Below, piece by piece: positions 14,625 to 21,705 of a stretch of DNA of 21,708 bases. The notes beneath the pieces are model-generated. The model saw only the letters and a list, made by a program, of their open reading frames with translations. It searched no databases and was not told the origin of the DNA. The translations under genes were made by a program, and so were the position numbers. Each line of letters opens with the position of its first letter. The stretch's first letter is position 1. Source of the DNA: JBKHJZ01 sp046537875 (GTDB lineage: Bacteria; Actinomycetota; Acidimicrobiia; Acidimicrobiales; VFJN01); assembly GCA_046537875.1 (NCBI GenBank), contig JBKHJZ010000040.1, positions 1-21,708 of the forward strand, given 5' to 3'.

Positions 14625-15572
14625 TCAACCCGCCCGGCGGTACCGGCGGGTGCGGGCCCCGACACCGCCAGAGTCCCGGGAGCGCCCGCCGGCGAGCGAC
14701 GCGAGCGGGGGCAGCTCGCCGAAGGGCTGGGTCAGCGGCGGGACGCCCGGCCGGACCAGGGTCGCCGGATCGGCCTGGTCGACGCCGGCCCGGTGGAGGG
14801 CCGTCCGGAGCACCATCAGGGCCTGCGGGCCGAGCTCGTGGAGGCTCCGGTTGCGGTGGCGGCGCGTGCCGAGGTCGACCTGGGCGAGCGCGGCCGGGCC
14901 GGCGAGGTCGGCGGCGTCGATCAGCAGCCCGAGGTCGACGCCGTAGCCCCGCACGAACGGGAGCCGCTCGAGCAGGTCGCGCCGCCCGGCGTACTCGCCG
15001 GAGAGGGGCTGCACCACCGCCGACAGGTGCGGGAACAGCGCGGCGAGCACGGGTCGGGCCGTCAGCTCGGTGGTGCGTCCACCGCCGGTGTCGCCGGGGC
15101 GCTCGTAGAAGCCCTTGACGAACGCGACGTCGGGCTCGCGGAGCAGCGGGCCGAGGAGGCCGACGACGAACCGCGACCCGATGTCGAGGATGTCCGCATC
15201 GAGCCAGACCAGGACGTCGCCCCGGGCGACGTGCAGCGACCGCCAGAGCGCCTCCCCCTTGCCGGACCCTCCCGCCAGGTGCGGGAGCACGCCAGAGGCC
15301 GCGACCACCCGGGCGCCGGCCGCTGCGGCCACCTCGGCCGTGGCGTCGGTCGAGTGGTCGTCGAGCACGAGCACCTCGTCGACGAGCCCCACCCGCTCGA
15401 CCAGGAAGCGGCGGACGGTGCGGACCACCCGGCCCACCGTCGCCTCCTCGTTCCGGGCGGGGACGCAGACAGACACCGAGCGACCGCCCTTCGCGGCCAC
15501 CAGGTCCCGCAGCCCGAAGTCGCGGTAGTGGAACGACGCGATGGTCCGCCGGCGGATGGGGGTGGTGGCCAT
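14625..15572 (-). CDS. gpgS: Glucosyl-3-phosphoglycerate synthase
   Basis: 315 residues from the ATG at 15572. This cytoplasmic GT81 glycosyltransferase moves glucose from a nucleotide sugar to 3-phosphoglycerate, the first step to glucosylglycerate and, in mycobacteria, methylglucose lipopolysaccharides. Motifs: CVPARNEEATVG (36-47), the DDHSTD nucleotide site (71-76), GGSGKGEALW with K105, metal-binding D125-A-D127 in VWLDADI, FVKGFYERP (151-159), GGGRTTELTARP acceptor loop (163-174), QPLSGEYAGRR (188-198), FVRGYGVDLGLL (206-217) and H239 in RRHRNRSLHELG. Together these are diagnostic of GpgS. The C-terminal 40 residues are variable and Gly/Arg-rich. The folP homologue lies downstream on the same strand, as in mycobacteria. 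Glucosylglycerate may act as a compatible solute here; that use is inference. Confidence 0.94.
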   Translation of the reverse strand: MATTPIRRRTIASFHYRDFGLRDLVAAKGGRSVSVCVPARNEEATVGRVVRTVRRFLVERVGLVDEVLVLDDHSTDATAEVAAAAGARVVAASGVLPHLAGGSGKGEALWRSLHVARGDVLVWLDADILDIGSRFVVGLLGPLLREPDVAFVKGFYERPGDTGGGRTTELTARPVLAALFPHLSAVVQPLSGEYAGRRDLLERLPFVRGYGVDLGLLIDAADLAGPAALAQVDLGTRRHRNRSLHELGPQALMVLRTALHRAGVDQADPATLVRPGVPPLTQPFGELPPLASLAGGRSRDSGGVGARTRRYRRAG

Positions 15573-15581
15573 GGCGGTCCG

Positions 15582-15587
15582 ACCCTA
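15582..15587 (-). promoter_or_regulatory. Possible -10 box of a leaderless gpgS message
   Basis: On the minus strand TAGGGT ends 9 bases before the gpgS ATG and no ribosome site is present, the same geometry as at the carbonic anhydrase and the third kinase. Confidence 0.35.
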
Positions 15588-15716
15588 ACCGTGGCTCCAC
15601 CGCCGTCACACGCCCGGATCGCGGGCGCACCGGCGGGCCCGGCGGCGAACTGCCTTGCGCCCGTGGCGGGCCGGCCACACCATGCCCGCATGCCCGACCC
15701 ACCACCAGGAGGCGCA

Positions 15717-16364
15717 GTGCGCATCGCGATCCCGCTCTTCGACCGGTTCACCGCCCTCGACGCCGTGGGCCCCTACGAGGTGCTCTCCCGCCTCCCCGGG
15801 GCCGAGGTGGTCTTCGTCGCCGAGCGCCCCGGCGTCGTGAGGACCGACACCGGAGCGCTGGGGGTGGCCGTCGACCGGTCGCTCGACGACGTCGAGCGGT
15901 GCGACGTCGTGGTGGTGCCCGGTGGCCCCGGCACCCGGGCCATGCTCGACCCCGGGCCGCTCCACCGCTGGCTCACCCGCATCGACCAGCGGACCGCCTG
16001 GACCACGTCGGTGTGCACCGGCTCGCTGATCCTCGGTGCGGCCGGTCTGCTCGACGGGCTGGACGCCACCACCCACTGGTCGGCCCGCGAGCTCCTCGCC
16101 CGGCTCGGCGCCCGGCCGGTCGAGCAGCGGTTCGTGGTCCAGGGGAAGGTGGTGACGGCCGCCGGGGTCTCGGCCGGCATCGACATGGCGCTCTGGCTCG
16201 CCGGGCGCATCGCCGGGGACCGGGTCGCCCAGGCGATCCAGCTCGGCATCGAGTACGACCCCGCCCCGCCCTACACGGCGGGCACGCCGCACACCGCCCC
16301 ACCGGAGGTCGTGGAACTCGTGTCGCAGCTGTCGACCGACCGAGGGGACCGCGCCGGCACCTGA
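15717..16364 (+). CDS. DJ-1/PfpI family protein (isonitrile hydratase-like subgroup)
   Basis: 215 residues from the GTG at 15717, chosen because AGGAGG lies at 15707-15712; an in-frame ATG at 15690 would add 9 residues but has no ribosome site. The DJ-1/PfpI fold is shown by an opening IAIPLFDRFTALDAVGPYEVL, the strand-loop VVVVPGGPGT (64-73) and the nucleophile elbow SVCTGSLILGAAGLL with C100. THWSA and TAAGVSAGIDMALWL further match the subgroup that includes isonitrile hydratases and the amidase-like domain of some AraC regulators, but no helix-turn-helix follows here. D15 is in the place of the acid of isonitrile hydratases. The gene is divergent from gpgS and convergent with the nitroreductase. 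The substrate cannot be settled from sequence. Confidence 0.9.
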   Translation: MRIAIPLFDRFTALDAVGPYEVLSRLPGAEVVFVAERPGVVRTDTGALGVAVDRSLDDVERCDVVVVPGGPGTRAMLDPGPLHRWLTRIDQRTAWTTSVCTGSLILGAAGLLDGLDATTHWSARELLARLGARPVEQRFVVQGKVVTAAGVSAGIDMALWLAGRIAGDRVAQAIQLGIEYDPAPPYTAGTPHTAPPEVVELVSQLSTDRGDRAGT

Positions 16365-16378
16365 CCGACCAGCCGGTC

Positions 16379-16402
16379 GCCTCTCGCGCTCCGGTGCGAG
16401 GC
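16379..16402. terminator. Bidirectional hairpin between convergent genes
   Basis: GCCTCTCGC (16379-16387) pairs with GCGAGGC (16396-16402) with one bulged T. It lies in the 53-base gap between the DJ-1 gene and the nitroreductase gene, which converge, and could serve both. Confidence 0.4.
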
Positions 16403-16417
16403 GGTGCCGCCCAGCGC

Positions 16418-17143
16418 TCACCGCCCGGGCGGTCCGGCGCTGCTGAACAACGTGCCCGGGGGATCGACCGCCCAGGGCGCCTCGCCGCCCCACCGGTCGT
16501 CGAACACGATCTCCCGTAGCGGCAGCCGCCGCACCGGCCCGTGGCGTCCCTCCGGGACCCCGAGGGTGATCGCAGCGGCCAGCACCACGTCGTCGGGAAC
16601 GCCGACCAGCGCCCGCAGCTCGTCCTCCACCAACCGGTGCCACATCGACATCACCCCGCCGTAGCCGAGCGCGCGGGCGGCGAGCAGCAGGTTCTGGCAG
16701 GCGGGGTAGACGGAGCCTCCTTCGGAGATGTCCGGCGCCCTCCACCGGCGCACCGCCGCCAGCACCACGGCGGGCGTCTCCTCGAAGCGGTCGACGTAGG
16801 CCTGCATCGCCCGGGCGGCGCGGGCCTTCGGCGTGCCCGGGTCGGCGCCCGAGCCACGGTCGTACCCGTCGGCCGCCCGCTTCGCCGCCCAGGCGTCACG
16901 GAAGGCGCGGCCGAGCAGCGCCTTGGCCTCTCGCGCCACCGGTCCGTCACGGAGCACCACGAACCGGGTGGGCTGGCGGTTCGAGCCCGACGGGGCCCGC
17001 GTGGCATGCCAGAGGATCGTGGCCAGGTCGCGGTCGGGGATCGGGTCGGGCCGGTAGCGGCGCACGGCGCGGGTGGTCGCCAAGCCCTCCAGCAGGCCGA
17101 TGGGCGCGTCGCCGGGCCGGTCGCCGGGGTCGGTGGGGGTCAC
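16418..17143 (-). CDS. Nitroreductase-family FMN flavoprotein
   Basis: 241 residues from the GTG at 17143, which overlaps the upstream dehydrogenase stop (GTGA) and is preceded by GAGGAG. The nitroreductase signature is at the N-terminus: TTRAVRRYRPDPIPDRDLAT, then HATRAPSGSNRQPTRFVV, whose RxxR and SGSNxQP residues bind FMN. Later PACQNLLLAARALGYGG and ITLGVPEG are the other conserved segments. Members reduce nitro groups, quinones or enones with NAD(P)H, or act in flavin and cobalamin metabolism; the BluB-specific fingerprint is not evident to me. Coupling to a zinc alcohol dehydrogenase hints at an alcohol/aldehyde or enone pathway, but this is inference. The window gives no substrate. Confidence 0.9.
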   Translation of the reverse strand: MTPTDPGDRPGDAPIGLLEGLATTRAVRRYRPDPIPDRDLATILWHATRAPSGSNRQPTRFVVLRDGPVAREAKALLGRAFRDAWAAKRAADGYDRGSGADPGTPKARAARAMQAYVDRFEETPAVVLAAVRRWRAPDISEGGSVYPACQNLLLAARALGYGGVMSMWHRLVEDELRALVGVPDDVVLAAAITLGVPEGRHGPVRRLPLREIVFDDRWGGEAPWAVDPPGTLFSSAGPPGR

Positions 17144-18234
17144 GGAAGCTCCTCGGGGACGGGGCCGGGTGTCACGACCGCGCGACCGCGCAGCTCGCCT
17201 GCCTCCAGGGCGGCGTAGGCGTCGGCGACGCGATCGAACGGGAACAGCTGGACGTCGGTGCGGATCCGTCCCGCCTCGGCCAGCGCCACCACCTCGTGCG
17301 CGTCGGCGATGCACGAGCCCTGGAACGTGAAGACCTCGGCCTCACGGGGCAGGCTCCCGAACCAGGGACGGCGAAACGTCCCGCCGCCCGACCCCACCAG
17401 CGCGAACACCCCGTGGGGCCGCAGCGCACCGAGGCCGGCCGCGATGGTGGCGTCGACGCCCACGAAGTCGAGGACCGCGTGGACGCCCTCGCCCCCCGTG
17501 GCCGCGCGCAGCGCGGGGCCGGTCGCCTCGTCCACGCCCTCGACCACCTCGTGCGCGCCCAGCTCCCGGGCCACCTCGAGGCGGGCGGGGGCGGCGTCGA
17601 CCGCGACCACCCTCGCCGGGCTGAGCACCCGGAGGAGCTGCACCGCGAAAGCACCGAGGCCGCCCACGCCGATCACGACCGCCGTCGAGCCCGGCACCAG
17701 CCGCGGCAGCACCCGCCGCACGGCGTGGTAGCTGGTGGCGCCCGCGTCGGTGAGCGGCGCAGCGACCACCGGATCGAGCGACCGGAGGGGGACGACCTCG
17801 CGCGGCGCCCGGGCGACCACGTACTCGGCCAGCCCGCCGTCGCGCCCGTAGCCCCGGCCCACCAGGCCGTGGGGGCAGGCGCTGTCCTGACCACGCACGC
17901 AGTACGGGCACCGCCCGCACGAGGCCGGCGACACCAGCACCACCGGGTCGCCCTCGGCGAGCACCCTCGCGCCCGGCCCGGCCGCCCCGGCGTCGGTGCC
18001 GAGCGCGGCGATGCGGCCGCCGACCTCGTGTCCCAGCGTGAACGGCACCCGCCAGCCGAGCGACTCGCCGACGTCGGCGGGCATGCGAGACATCGCGATG
18101 TCGGAGTGACAGAGCCCGGTGCCGGCCACCTCCACCAACACCTCGCCCGGCCCGGGCACCGGCACCGGCGCCTCGGTCAGCTCGGGTGGCTGCCCCCAGC
18201 GCACCACCCGGTAGGCGCGCATGGTCCGCGTCAT
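17140..18234 (-). CDS. Zinc-dependent medium-chain alcohol dehydrogenase
   Basis: 364 residues from the ATG at 18234; an alternative ATG at 18222 would drop four residues. Catalytic zinc ligands are C42 (GTGLCHSD), H69-E70 (TLGHEVGG) and D163 (LTDAGATSYHA), where many relatives use Cys or Asp. The structural zinc lobe has four cysteines at 106, 109, 112 and 120 (CGRCPYCVRGQDSAC). The Rossmann NAD(P) site is VIGVGGLGAFAVQLL (187-201), with an acidic D at the end of the second strand (VAVDAAPAR) favouring NAD+. The protein oxidises an alcohol or reduces an aldehyde in the cytoplasm and is close in pattern to actinobacterial NAD-dependent dehydrogenases. It is first in a two-gene operon with the nitroreductase and diverges from the third histidine kinase across 83 bases. 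Confidence 0.94.
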   Translation of the reverse strand: MTRTMRAYRVVRWGQPPELTEAPVPVPGPGEVLVEVAGTGLCHSDIAMSRMPADVGESLGWRVPFTLGHEVGGRIAALGTDAGAAGPGARVLAEGDPVVLVSPASCGRCPYCVRGQDSACPHGLVGRGYGRDGGLAEYVVARAPREVVPLRSLDPVVAAPLTDAGATSYHAVRRVLPRLVPGSTAVVIGVGGLGAFAVQLLRVLSPARVVAVDAAPARLEVARELGAHEVVEGVDEATGPALRAATGGEGVHAVLDFVGVDATIAAGLGALRPHGVFALVGSGGGTFRRPWFGSLPREAEVFTFQGSCIADAHEVVALAEAGRIRTDVQLFPFDRVADAYAALEAGELRGRAVVTPGPVPEELP

Positions 18235-18302
18235 GTCTGCCTCGCTCTCCCCGGGGACCCCCGGAACGGCGCATCGTCCGGTCCACACCGGGCACGACAC
18301 GA

Positions 18303-18308
18303 TAGAAC
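18303..18308 (+). promoter_or_regulatory. Possible -10 box of a leaderless kinase message
   Basis: TAGAAC ends 9 bases before the ATG at 18318. This supports 18318 over the in-frame GTG at 18309, which would touch the box itself. Confidence 0.35.
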
Positions 18309-18317
18309 GTGGGCGCG

Positions 18318-19760
18318 ATGGCACCCGGGGAGACCTCCGATGGCGCGGCGCGACCTCCCGGCCGCGGAGCACGGTCGTGGCGCCGGCGCACGGGTCGCTG
18401 GCTGCCCCTGCGCGTGCGCGGTGCGGTCGCCTACGGGTTGATCGGCCTGCTGCTCACGTCGGTGCTGGCGATCGCCACCTACGCCCTGGTCCGAGCCAGC
18501 CTGATCGACGACCGGGAGGCTGCCGCCCGCCGGCAGGCGTACACGAACGCCCGGCTGCTGCGTGCCCGCATCGACCCCGTGCCCGACGACGTCAGCCAGC
18601 TGCTGAGCGGGCTCCAGGTGGGGGCCGGCGGCAACGCCCTGCTGGAGCTCGACGACGAGTGGTACGCGAGCTCGGTCGACATCGACCGCTCGCTCCTCCC
18701 CGCCTCGCTGCGCGAGGTGGTGGCCGACGGGCGGGCGGGATGGCAGAAGTTCCGCACGCCCGACGGCACCGCGCTCGCGGTGGGGGTGCCGATCGCCGCG
18801 GCCGGTGGCAGCTACTACGAGGTCAGCACGTTCGAGGAGGTCGAGTCGACGCTCGACACGCTCGGGCGCTCGCTGCTCATCGCCGCCGTGGCCGCCAGCG
18901 TCGTCGGCGGGGTCGTCGGTGCGTCGCTGAGCCGGATCGTGCTCCAGCCGCTGCGGGAGACCGCGGCGGTGGCCCGCCGCATCGTCGCGGGCGACTCGGC
19001 CAGCCGGCTGGAGGGCGGCGGCGATCCCGACCTGGAGACGCTCGCCGGCGCCTTCAACGAGATGGTGGACGAGCTGAGCCGGCGCATCGACCGGGAGTCG
19101 CGGTTCGCGTCCGACGTGACGCACGAGTTGCGGGGCCCGCTCACCGCGCTCGCGGCCGCGGTCAACGTGGTGAACCGGCGGCGCGCGGAGCTCCCCGTCG
19201 AGGCCGCCGAGGCGGTCGACGCGCTGGATGCGCAGGTCAAGTCGTTCAACCAGCTCGTGCTCGACCTGCTCGAGATCTCCCGATTCGACGCCGGCACCGC
19301 CGAGCTGGACAGCCGCGAGGTGGGGCTGGTCGAGCTGTGCAGGGCGGTGGTGGCCGAGGGCCCCCGGCCGGACCTCCCGGTCGACGCCACGACCACCGGA
19401 CCGGTGCGCGCCGTGGTCGACCCGCGGCGGATGCGCCAGGTGATCTCCAACCTGCTCGAGAACGCCGAGCGGTACGCCGGCGGCGCCGTGGCCGTGACGG
19501 TGCGGCCGACCGACCGCGGCACCGTGCGGATCGAGGTCGACGACGCCGGCCCGGGCGTGAGGCCCGAGGACCGCGAGCTGATCTTCGCCCGCTTCGCCAG
19601 GGGCGGCAGCGCCGACGCCCCCGGCGCACCGCGGGGAACCGGGCTGGGCCTGGCGCTCAGCGCCCAGCACGTGGCGCTGCACGGCGGGACCCTCACCGTG
19701 GAGGACCGGCCGGGTGGCGGCGCCCGCTTCATCGTCGAGATCCCCAGAGGCCCGAGGTGA
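18318..19760 (+). CDS. HAMP-containing sensor histidine kinase
   Basis: 480 residues from the ATG at 18318 (see the -10 box just upstream). An Arg-rich cytoplasmic lead precedes membrane helix 1 (35-59), an extracytoplasmic sensor of about 120 residues, helix 2 (184-206) and a HAMP linker (about 207-260). The HisKA domain has phosphorylated H269 in SDVTHELRGPLTAL. The ATPase domain has an N-box (ISNLLENAERYA), G1 (DDAGPGV), an F-box (IFARFARGG) and G2 (GTGLGLAL), all intact. This is the OmpR-partner type of kinase, unlike the two NarL-type kinases in the window. No response regulator gene adjoins it: upstream is a divergent dehydrogenase and downstream a lipoprotein overlapping by GTGA. The pairing of kinase and GerMN lipoprotein recalls mtrB-lpqB, but mtrA is absent and the lipoprotein is far smaller than LpqB. 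Confidence 0.94.
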   Translation: MAPGETSDGAARPPGRGARSWRRRTGRWLPLRVRGAVAYGLIGLLLTSVLAIATYALVRASLIDDREAAARRQAYTNARLLRARIDPVPDDVSQLLSGLQVGAGGNALLELDDEWYASSVDIDRSLLPASLREVVADGRAGWQKFRTPDGTALAVGVPIAAAGGSYYEVSTFEEVESTLDTLGRSLLIAAVAASVVGGVVGASLSRIVLQPLRETAAVARRIVAGDSASRLEGGGDPDLETLAGAFNEMVDELSRRIDRESRFASDVTHELRGPLTALAAAVNVVNRRRAELPVEAAEAVDALDAQVKSFNQLVLDLLEISRFDAGTAELDSREVGLVELCRAVVAEGPRPDLPVDATTTGPVRAVVDPRRMRQVISNLLENAERYAGGAVAVTVRPTDRGTVRIEVDDAGPGVRPEDRELIFARFARGGSADAPGAPRGTGLGLALSAQHVALHGGTLTVEDRPGGGARFIVEIPRGPR

Positions 19761-20494
19761 GCGACCCGCAGCCGCCGCACCGTCCGATCCGGCCCCCGCA
19801 CCGGCGCCTCCGGATCCCGCTGAGGCCGGTCCGAGCCGCGCACCGGCGCCTCCGGCCCCCGCAGAGGCCGGTCCGGGCGCCCGCCCGCCGAGCACCGGCC
19901 CGACCCACGACCGGCCGCGCGGCGCCGGCCCTGGTGCTCGCGCTGGTGCTCGTGGCGGCGTGTGGCGTACCCACCGACTCGTCCGCCACCGTGGCCGATC
20001 GCGACGACGTGCCGTTCGACCTTCTCGACACGGGCACCACGACCACCACGGCGCCCAGCGCCGGGCCCCCGACCGGGCCGGGGGTCCGCCTCTGCTTCGT
20101 GCGGGACGACGAGGCCGTGGTCTCGGTCTCGCGGGCCCGGGACGAGATCCCCGGGACGGCGGACGACCTCGTCGACGTGCTCGCCGCCGGGCCCACCGGG
20201 ACCGAGACGGAGCTCGGCCTCTCCTCGGCGCTGCCCGAGCCGAGCCCGGCGGTCGGTGTCGCGGTCCAGGGCGGCGTGGCCGTGGTCGACCTCGATGCCA
20301 CCTTCTCCGACCTGTCCGCCGACCAGCAGCTCCTGGCGGTGGCCCAGATGGTGTGCACGCTGACGGACCAGCCCGGCGTCGGCCAGGTGCGGTTCACCCT
20401 CGAGGGCGAGCGCATCGAGGTGCCGCAGGGCGACGGCGCGCTCACGGCCTCGCCGGTCACCCGCGACGACTACGCCGACCTGATCCTGTCGTAG
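19757..20494 (+). CDS. GerMN-domain lipoprotein with repetitive Arg/Pro-rich N-terminus
   Basis: 245 residues from the GTG at 19757, which overlaps the kinase stop; AGAGG lies 6 bases before it. The first 55 residues are Arg/Pro/His-rich and come from a 42-bp tandem repeat. They precede a hydrophobic stretch (about 56-66) and the lipobox LVAAC (Cys about residue 69), so the mature protein should be a lipidated envelope protein. A Thr/Pro linker follows. The C-terminal half (about 110-235) is a GerMN-like domain: AVGVAVQGGVAVVDLDATF, then AQMVCTLTDQPGVGQVRFTLEG. GerMN domains occur in spore germination protein GerM and in actinobacterial LpqB. Coupling to a histidine kinase suggests it modulates that sensor. 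The start is uncertain because the n-region is unusually long; an internal GTG nearer the lipobox is possible. Confidence 0.82.
   Translation: MSDPQPPHRPIRPPHRRLRIPLRPVRAAHRRLRPPQRPVRAPARRAPARPTTGRAAPALVLALVLVAACGVPTDSSATVADRDDVPFDLLDTGTTTTTAPSAGPPTGPGVRLCFVRDDEAVVSVSRARDEIPGTADDLVDVLAAGPTGTETELGLSSALPEPSPAVGVAVQGGVAVVDLDATFSDLSADQQLLAVAQMVCTLTDQPGVGQVRFTLEGERIEVPQGDGALTASPVTRDDYADLILS
19777..19881 (+). repeat. 42-bp in-frame tandem repeat
   Basis: Two full copies (19798-19839 and 19840-19881) share the opening GCACCGGCGCCTCCGG and the segment GAGGCCGGTCCG; a partial copy of 21 bases precedes them at 19777. The period is 14 codons, giving HRRLR-type repeats ahead of the lipoprotein signal. 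Confidence 0.8.
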
Positions 20495-20578
20495 CAAGCG
20501 GGTGTCAAGCGCCCGTCCAGCGCGGTGGAGGACAACGGGGGCGTCCGTTCCGCCCACCCGTCGCGCCCGGAGGTCCCG

Positions 20579-21634
20579 ATGCGACTCGGCGTCTCCATCG
20601 CCCAGGTCGGCCGGCTCGCCGATCCCGCCGTCGTCCGCTCCGCCGCTGCTGGCGCCGAACAGGTGGGCTACTCGTCGCTCTGGGTTCTCGACCAGCTCGT
20701 CGACCGGTCCACGATCCGGCGCCCGCCACCACGTACCGACGGCGTGCCGCTCGACGTGGTGCGGCGCGACGGGGTGCGGCGCGACGGCAGGCCAGCCCAC
20801 GGCGTGCCGACCGACGGCGCACAACCCCTCGGTGCGCCGGCCGACGGCGCACCACCCGACGGCGCACTGCCGGAGGGTGTCGGGCCGGCCCTCGACCCGG
20901 TCGGCGTGCTGGCGTACGCCGCGGCGGTCACCAGCCGCGTGCGGCTCGGCACCAGCGTGCTGGTCACGCCCTGGTACCGGCCCGCAGTGCTCGCCCGGTC
21001 GCTCGCGACGCTCGACGTGCTGAGCGACGGCCGGCTGACCGTCGGCCTCGGGACCGGCTGGGCCCCCGAGGACTACGCGGCCGCCGGCGTCCCCCGGCGA
21101 CACCGGGCAGCGACGCTGGAGAGCACGCTCGATGCGCTCGACGCTCTCGGCAGGGCCTGCCGGGGCCGGGCGCCCTCCGTGCCCCCGCCCGTGCAGCGCC
21201 CGCGGCCGCCGGTGTTGCTCGCCGCCTACACCCCCGCCGGCCTCGAGCGCATCGCCCGCCGCGCCGACGGGTGGAACCCGGCCGGCCTCCCGATCGAGCG
21301 GATCCGGAGTGCCTGGGCCCTGGTTCGGGACATGGCCGCCGCGCACGGGCGCGACCCCGACGCGCTCGAGCTGGTCCCCCGCGCCACGCTCACGCTCACC
21401 GACCGGCCGGCCGGCTCCGACCGCCGGCTGTGCACGGGCACGCTCTCGCAGATGATCGACGACGTCGAGGCGCTGCGCCGGGTGGGCGCCCACGAGGTCG
21501 TCATCGGCCTTGCCGGTGACCCGGGCTTCGACGAGGCGATGGAGACCTACGCATCGCTCGCCGAGGCACTCGACCTGCGGCCCTGGCGCTCGACGCGGCC
21601 CGGGGAACCGGTGCAACCGGTGGCCCCCCTCTGA
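20579..21634 (+). CDS. Luciferase-like (LLM-class) oxidoreductase, probably F420-dependent, with repeat insertion
   Basis: 351 residues from the ATG at 20579, chosen because GGAGG at 20569-20573 is well placed. The bacterial-luciferase TIM barrel is clear: YSSLWVLDQL (31-40), LDPVGVLAYAAAVTSRVRLGTSVLV (105-129 region), RSLATLDVLSDGRLTVGLGTGW (140-161), and later RIARRADGWNPAG. This actinobacterial subgroup usually uses reduced coenzyme F420, though FMN cannot be excluded. The odd part is residues about 46-103: where relatives have a short loop this protein has roughly 40-50 extra residues made of DG-rich units (RRDGVRRDG, PTDGAQP, PADGAPPDGALPEG). This loop borders the active-site mouth in the fold. 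The rest of the barrel is intact, so the gene is probably functional. The gene follows the GerMN lipoprotein by 84 bases and may be separately transcribed. Confidence 0.9.
   Translation: MRLGVSIAQVGRLADPAVVRSAAAGAEQVGYSSLWVLDQLVDRSTIRRPPPRTDGVPLDVVRRDGVRRDGRPAHGVPTDGAQPLGAPADGAPPDGALPEGVGPALDPVGVLAYAAAVTSRVRLGTSVLVTPWYRPAVLARSLATLDVLSDGRLTVGLGTGWAPEDYAAAGVPRRHRAATLESTLDALDALGRACRGRAPSVPPPVQRPRPPVLLAAYTPAGLERIARRADGWNPAGLPIERIRSAWALVRDMAAAHGRDPDALELVPRATLTLTDRPAGSDRRLCTGTLSQMIDDVEALRRVGAHEVVIGLAGDPGFDEAMETYASLAEALDLRPWRSTRPGEPVQPVAPL
20748..20875 (+). repeat. Degenerate GACGG-rich repeats inside the oxidoreductase gene
   Basis: Short units built on GACGGNGNNNCG recur in frame, including CCGACGGCGCAC several times between 20811 and 20870. 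They encode the DG-rich insertion. The core GACGGCGCA is also the core of the intergenic repeats at 13427-13501. Confidence 0.6.
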
Positions 21635-21655
21635 CCTGAGCCAGGCCCACACCCG

Positions 21656-21705
21656 GTTCTGGCAGCGGGCACCCCCCGGAACCACGAAGCCACCGCTGCC
21701 AGAAC
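21656..21705 (+). terminator. Perfect 13-bp inverted repeat at the window end
   Basis: GTTCTGGCAGCGG (21656-21668) pairs exactly with CCGCTGCCAGAAC (21693-21705) over a 24-base loop, 22 bases after the oxidoreductase stop. It is the likely terminator of that gene. No U-run is visible before the window ends. Confidence 0.6.

Noticed and set aside
18318..20494. Naming the pair mtrB-lpqB.
   Set aside because: There is no mtrA upstream and the lipoprotein is less than half the usual LpqB length, with only the GerMN-like part.
18815..21685. A 956-codon open minus-strand frame opposite the kinase, lipoprotein and oxidoreductase.
   Set aside because: No domain or motif is recognisable, composition is that of an antisense shadow, and three well-supported genes lie on the other strand.
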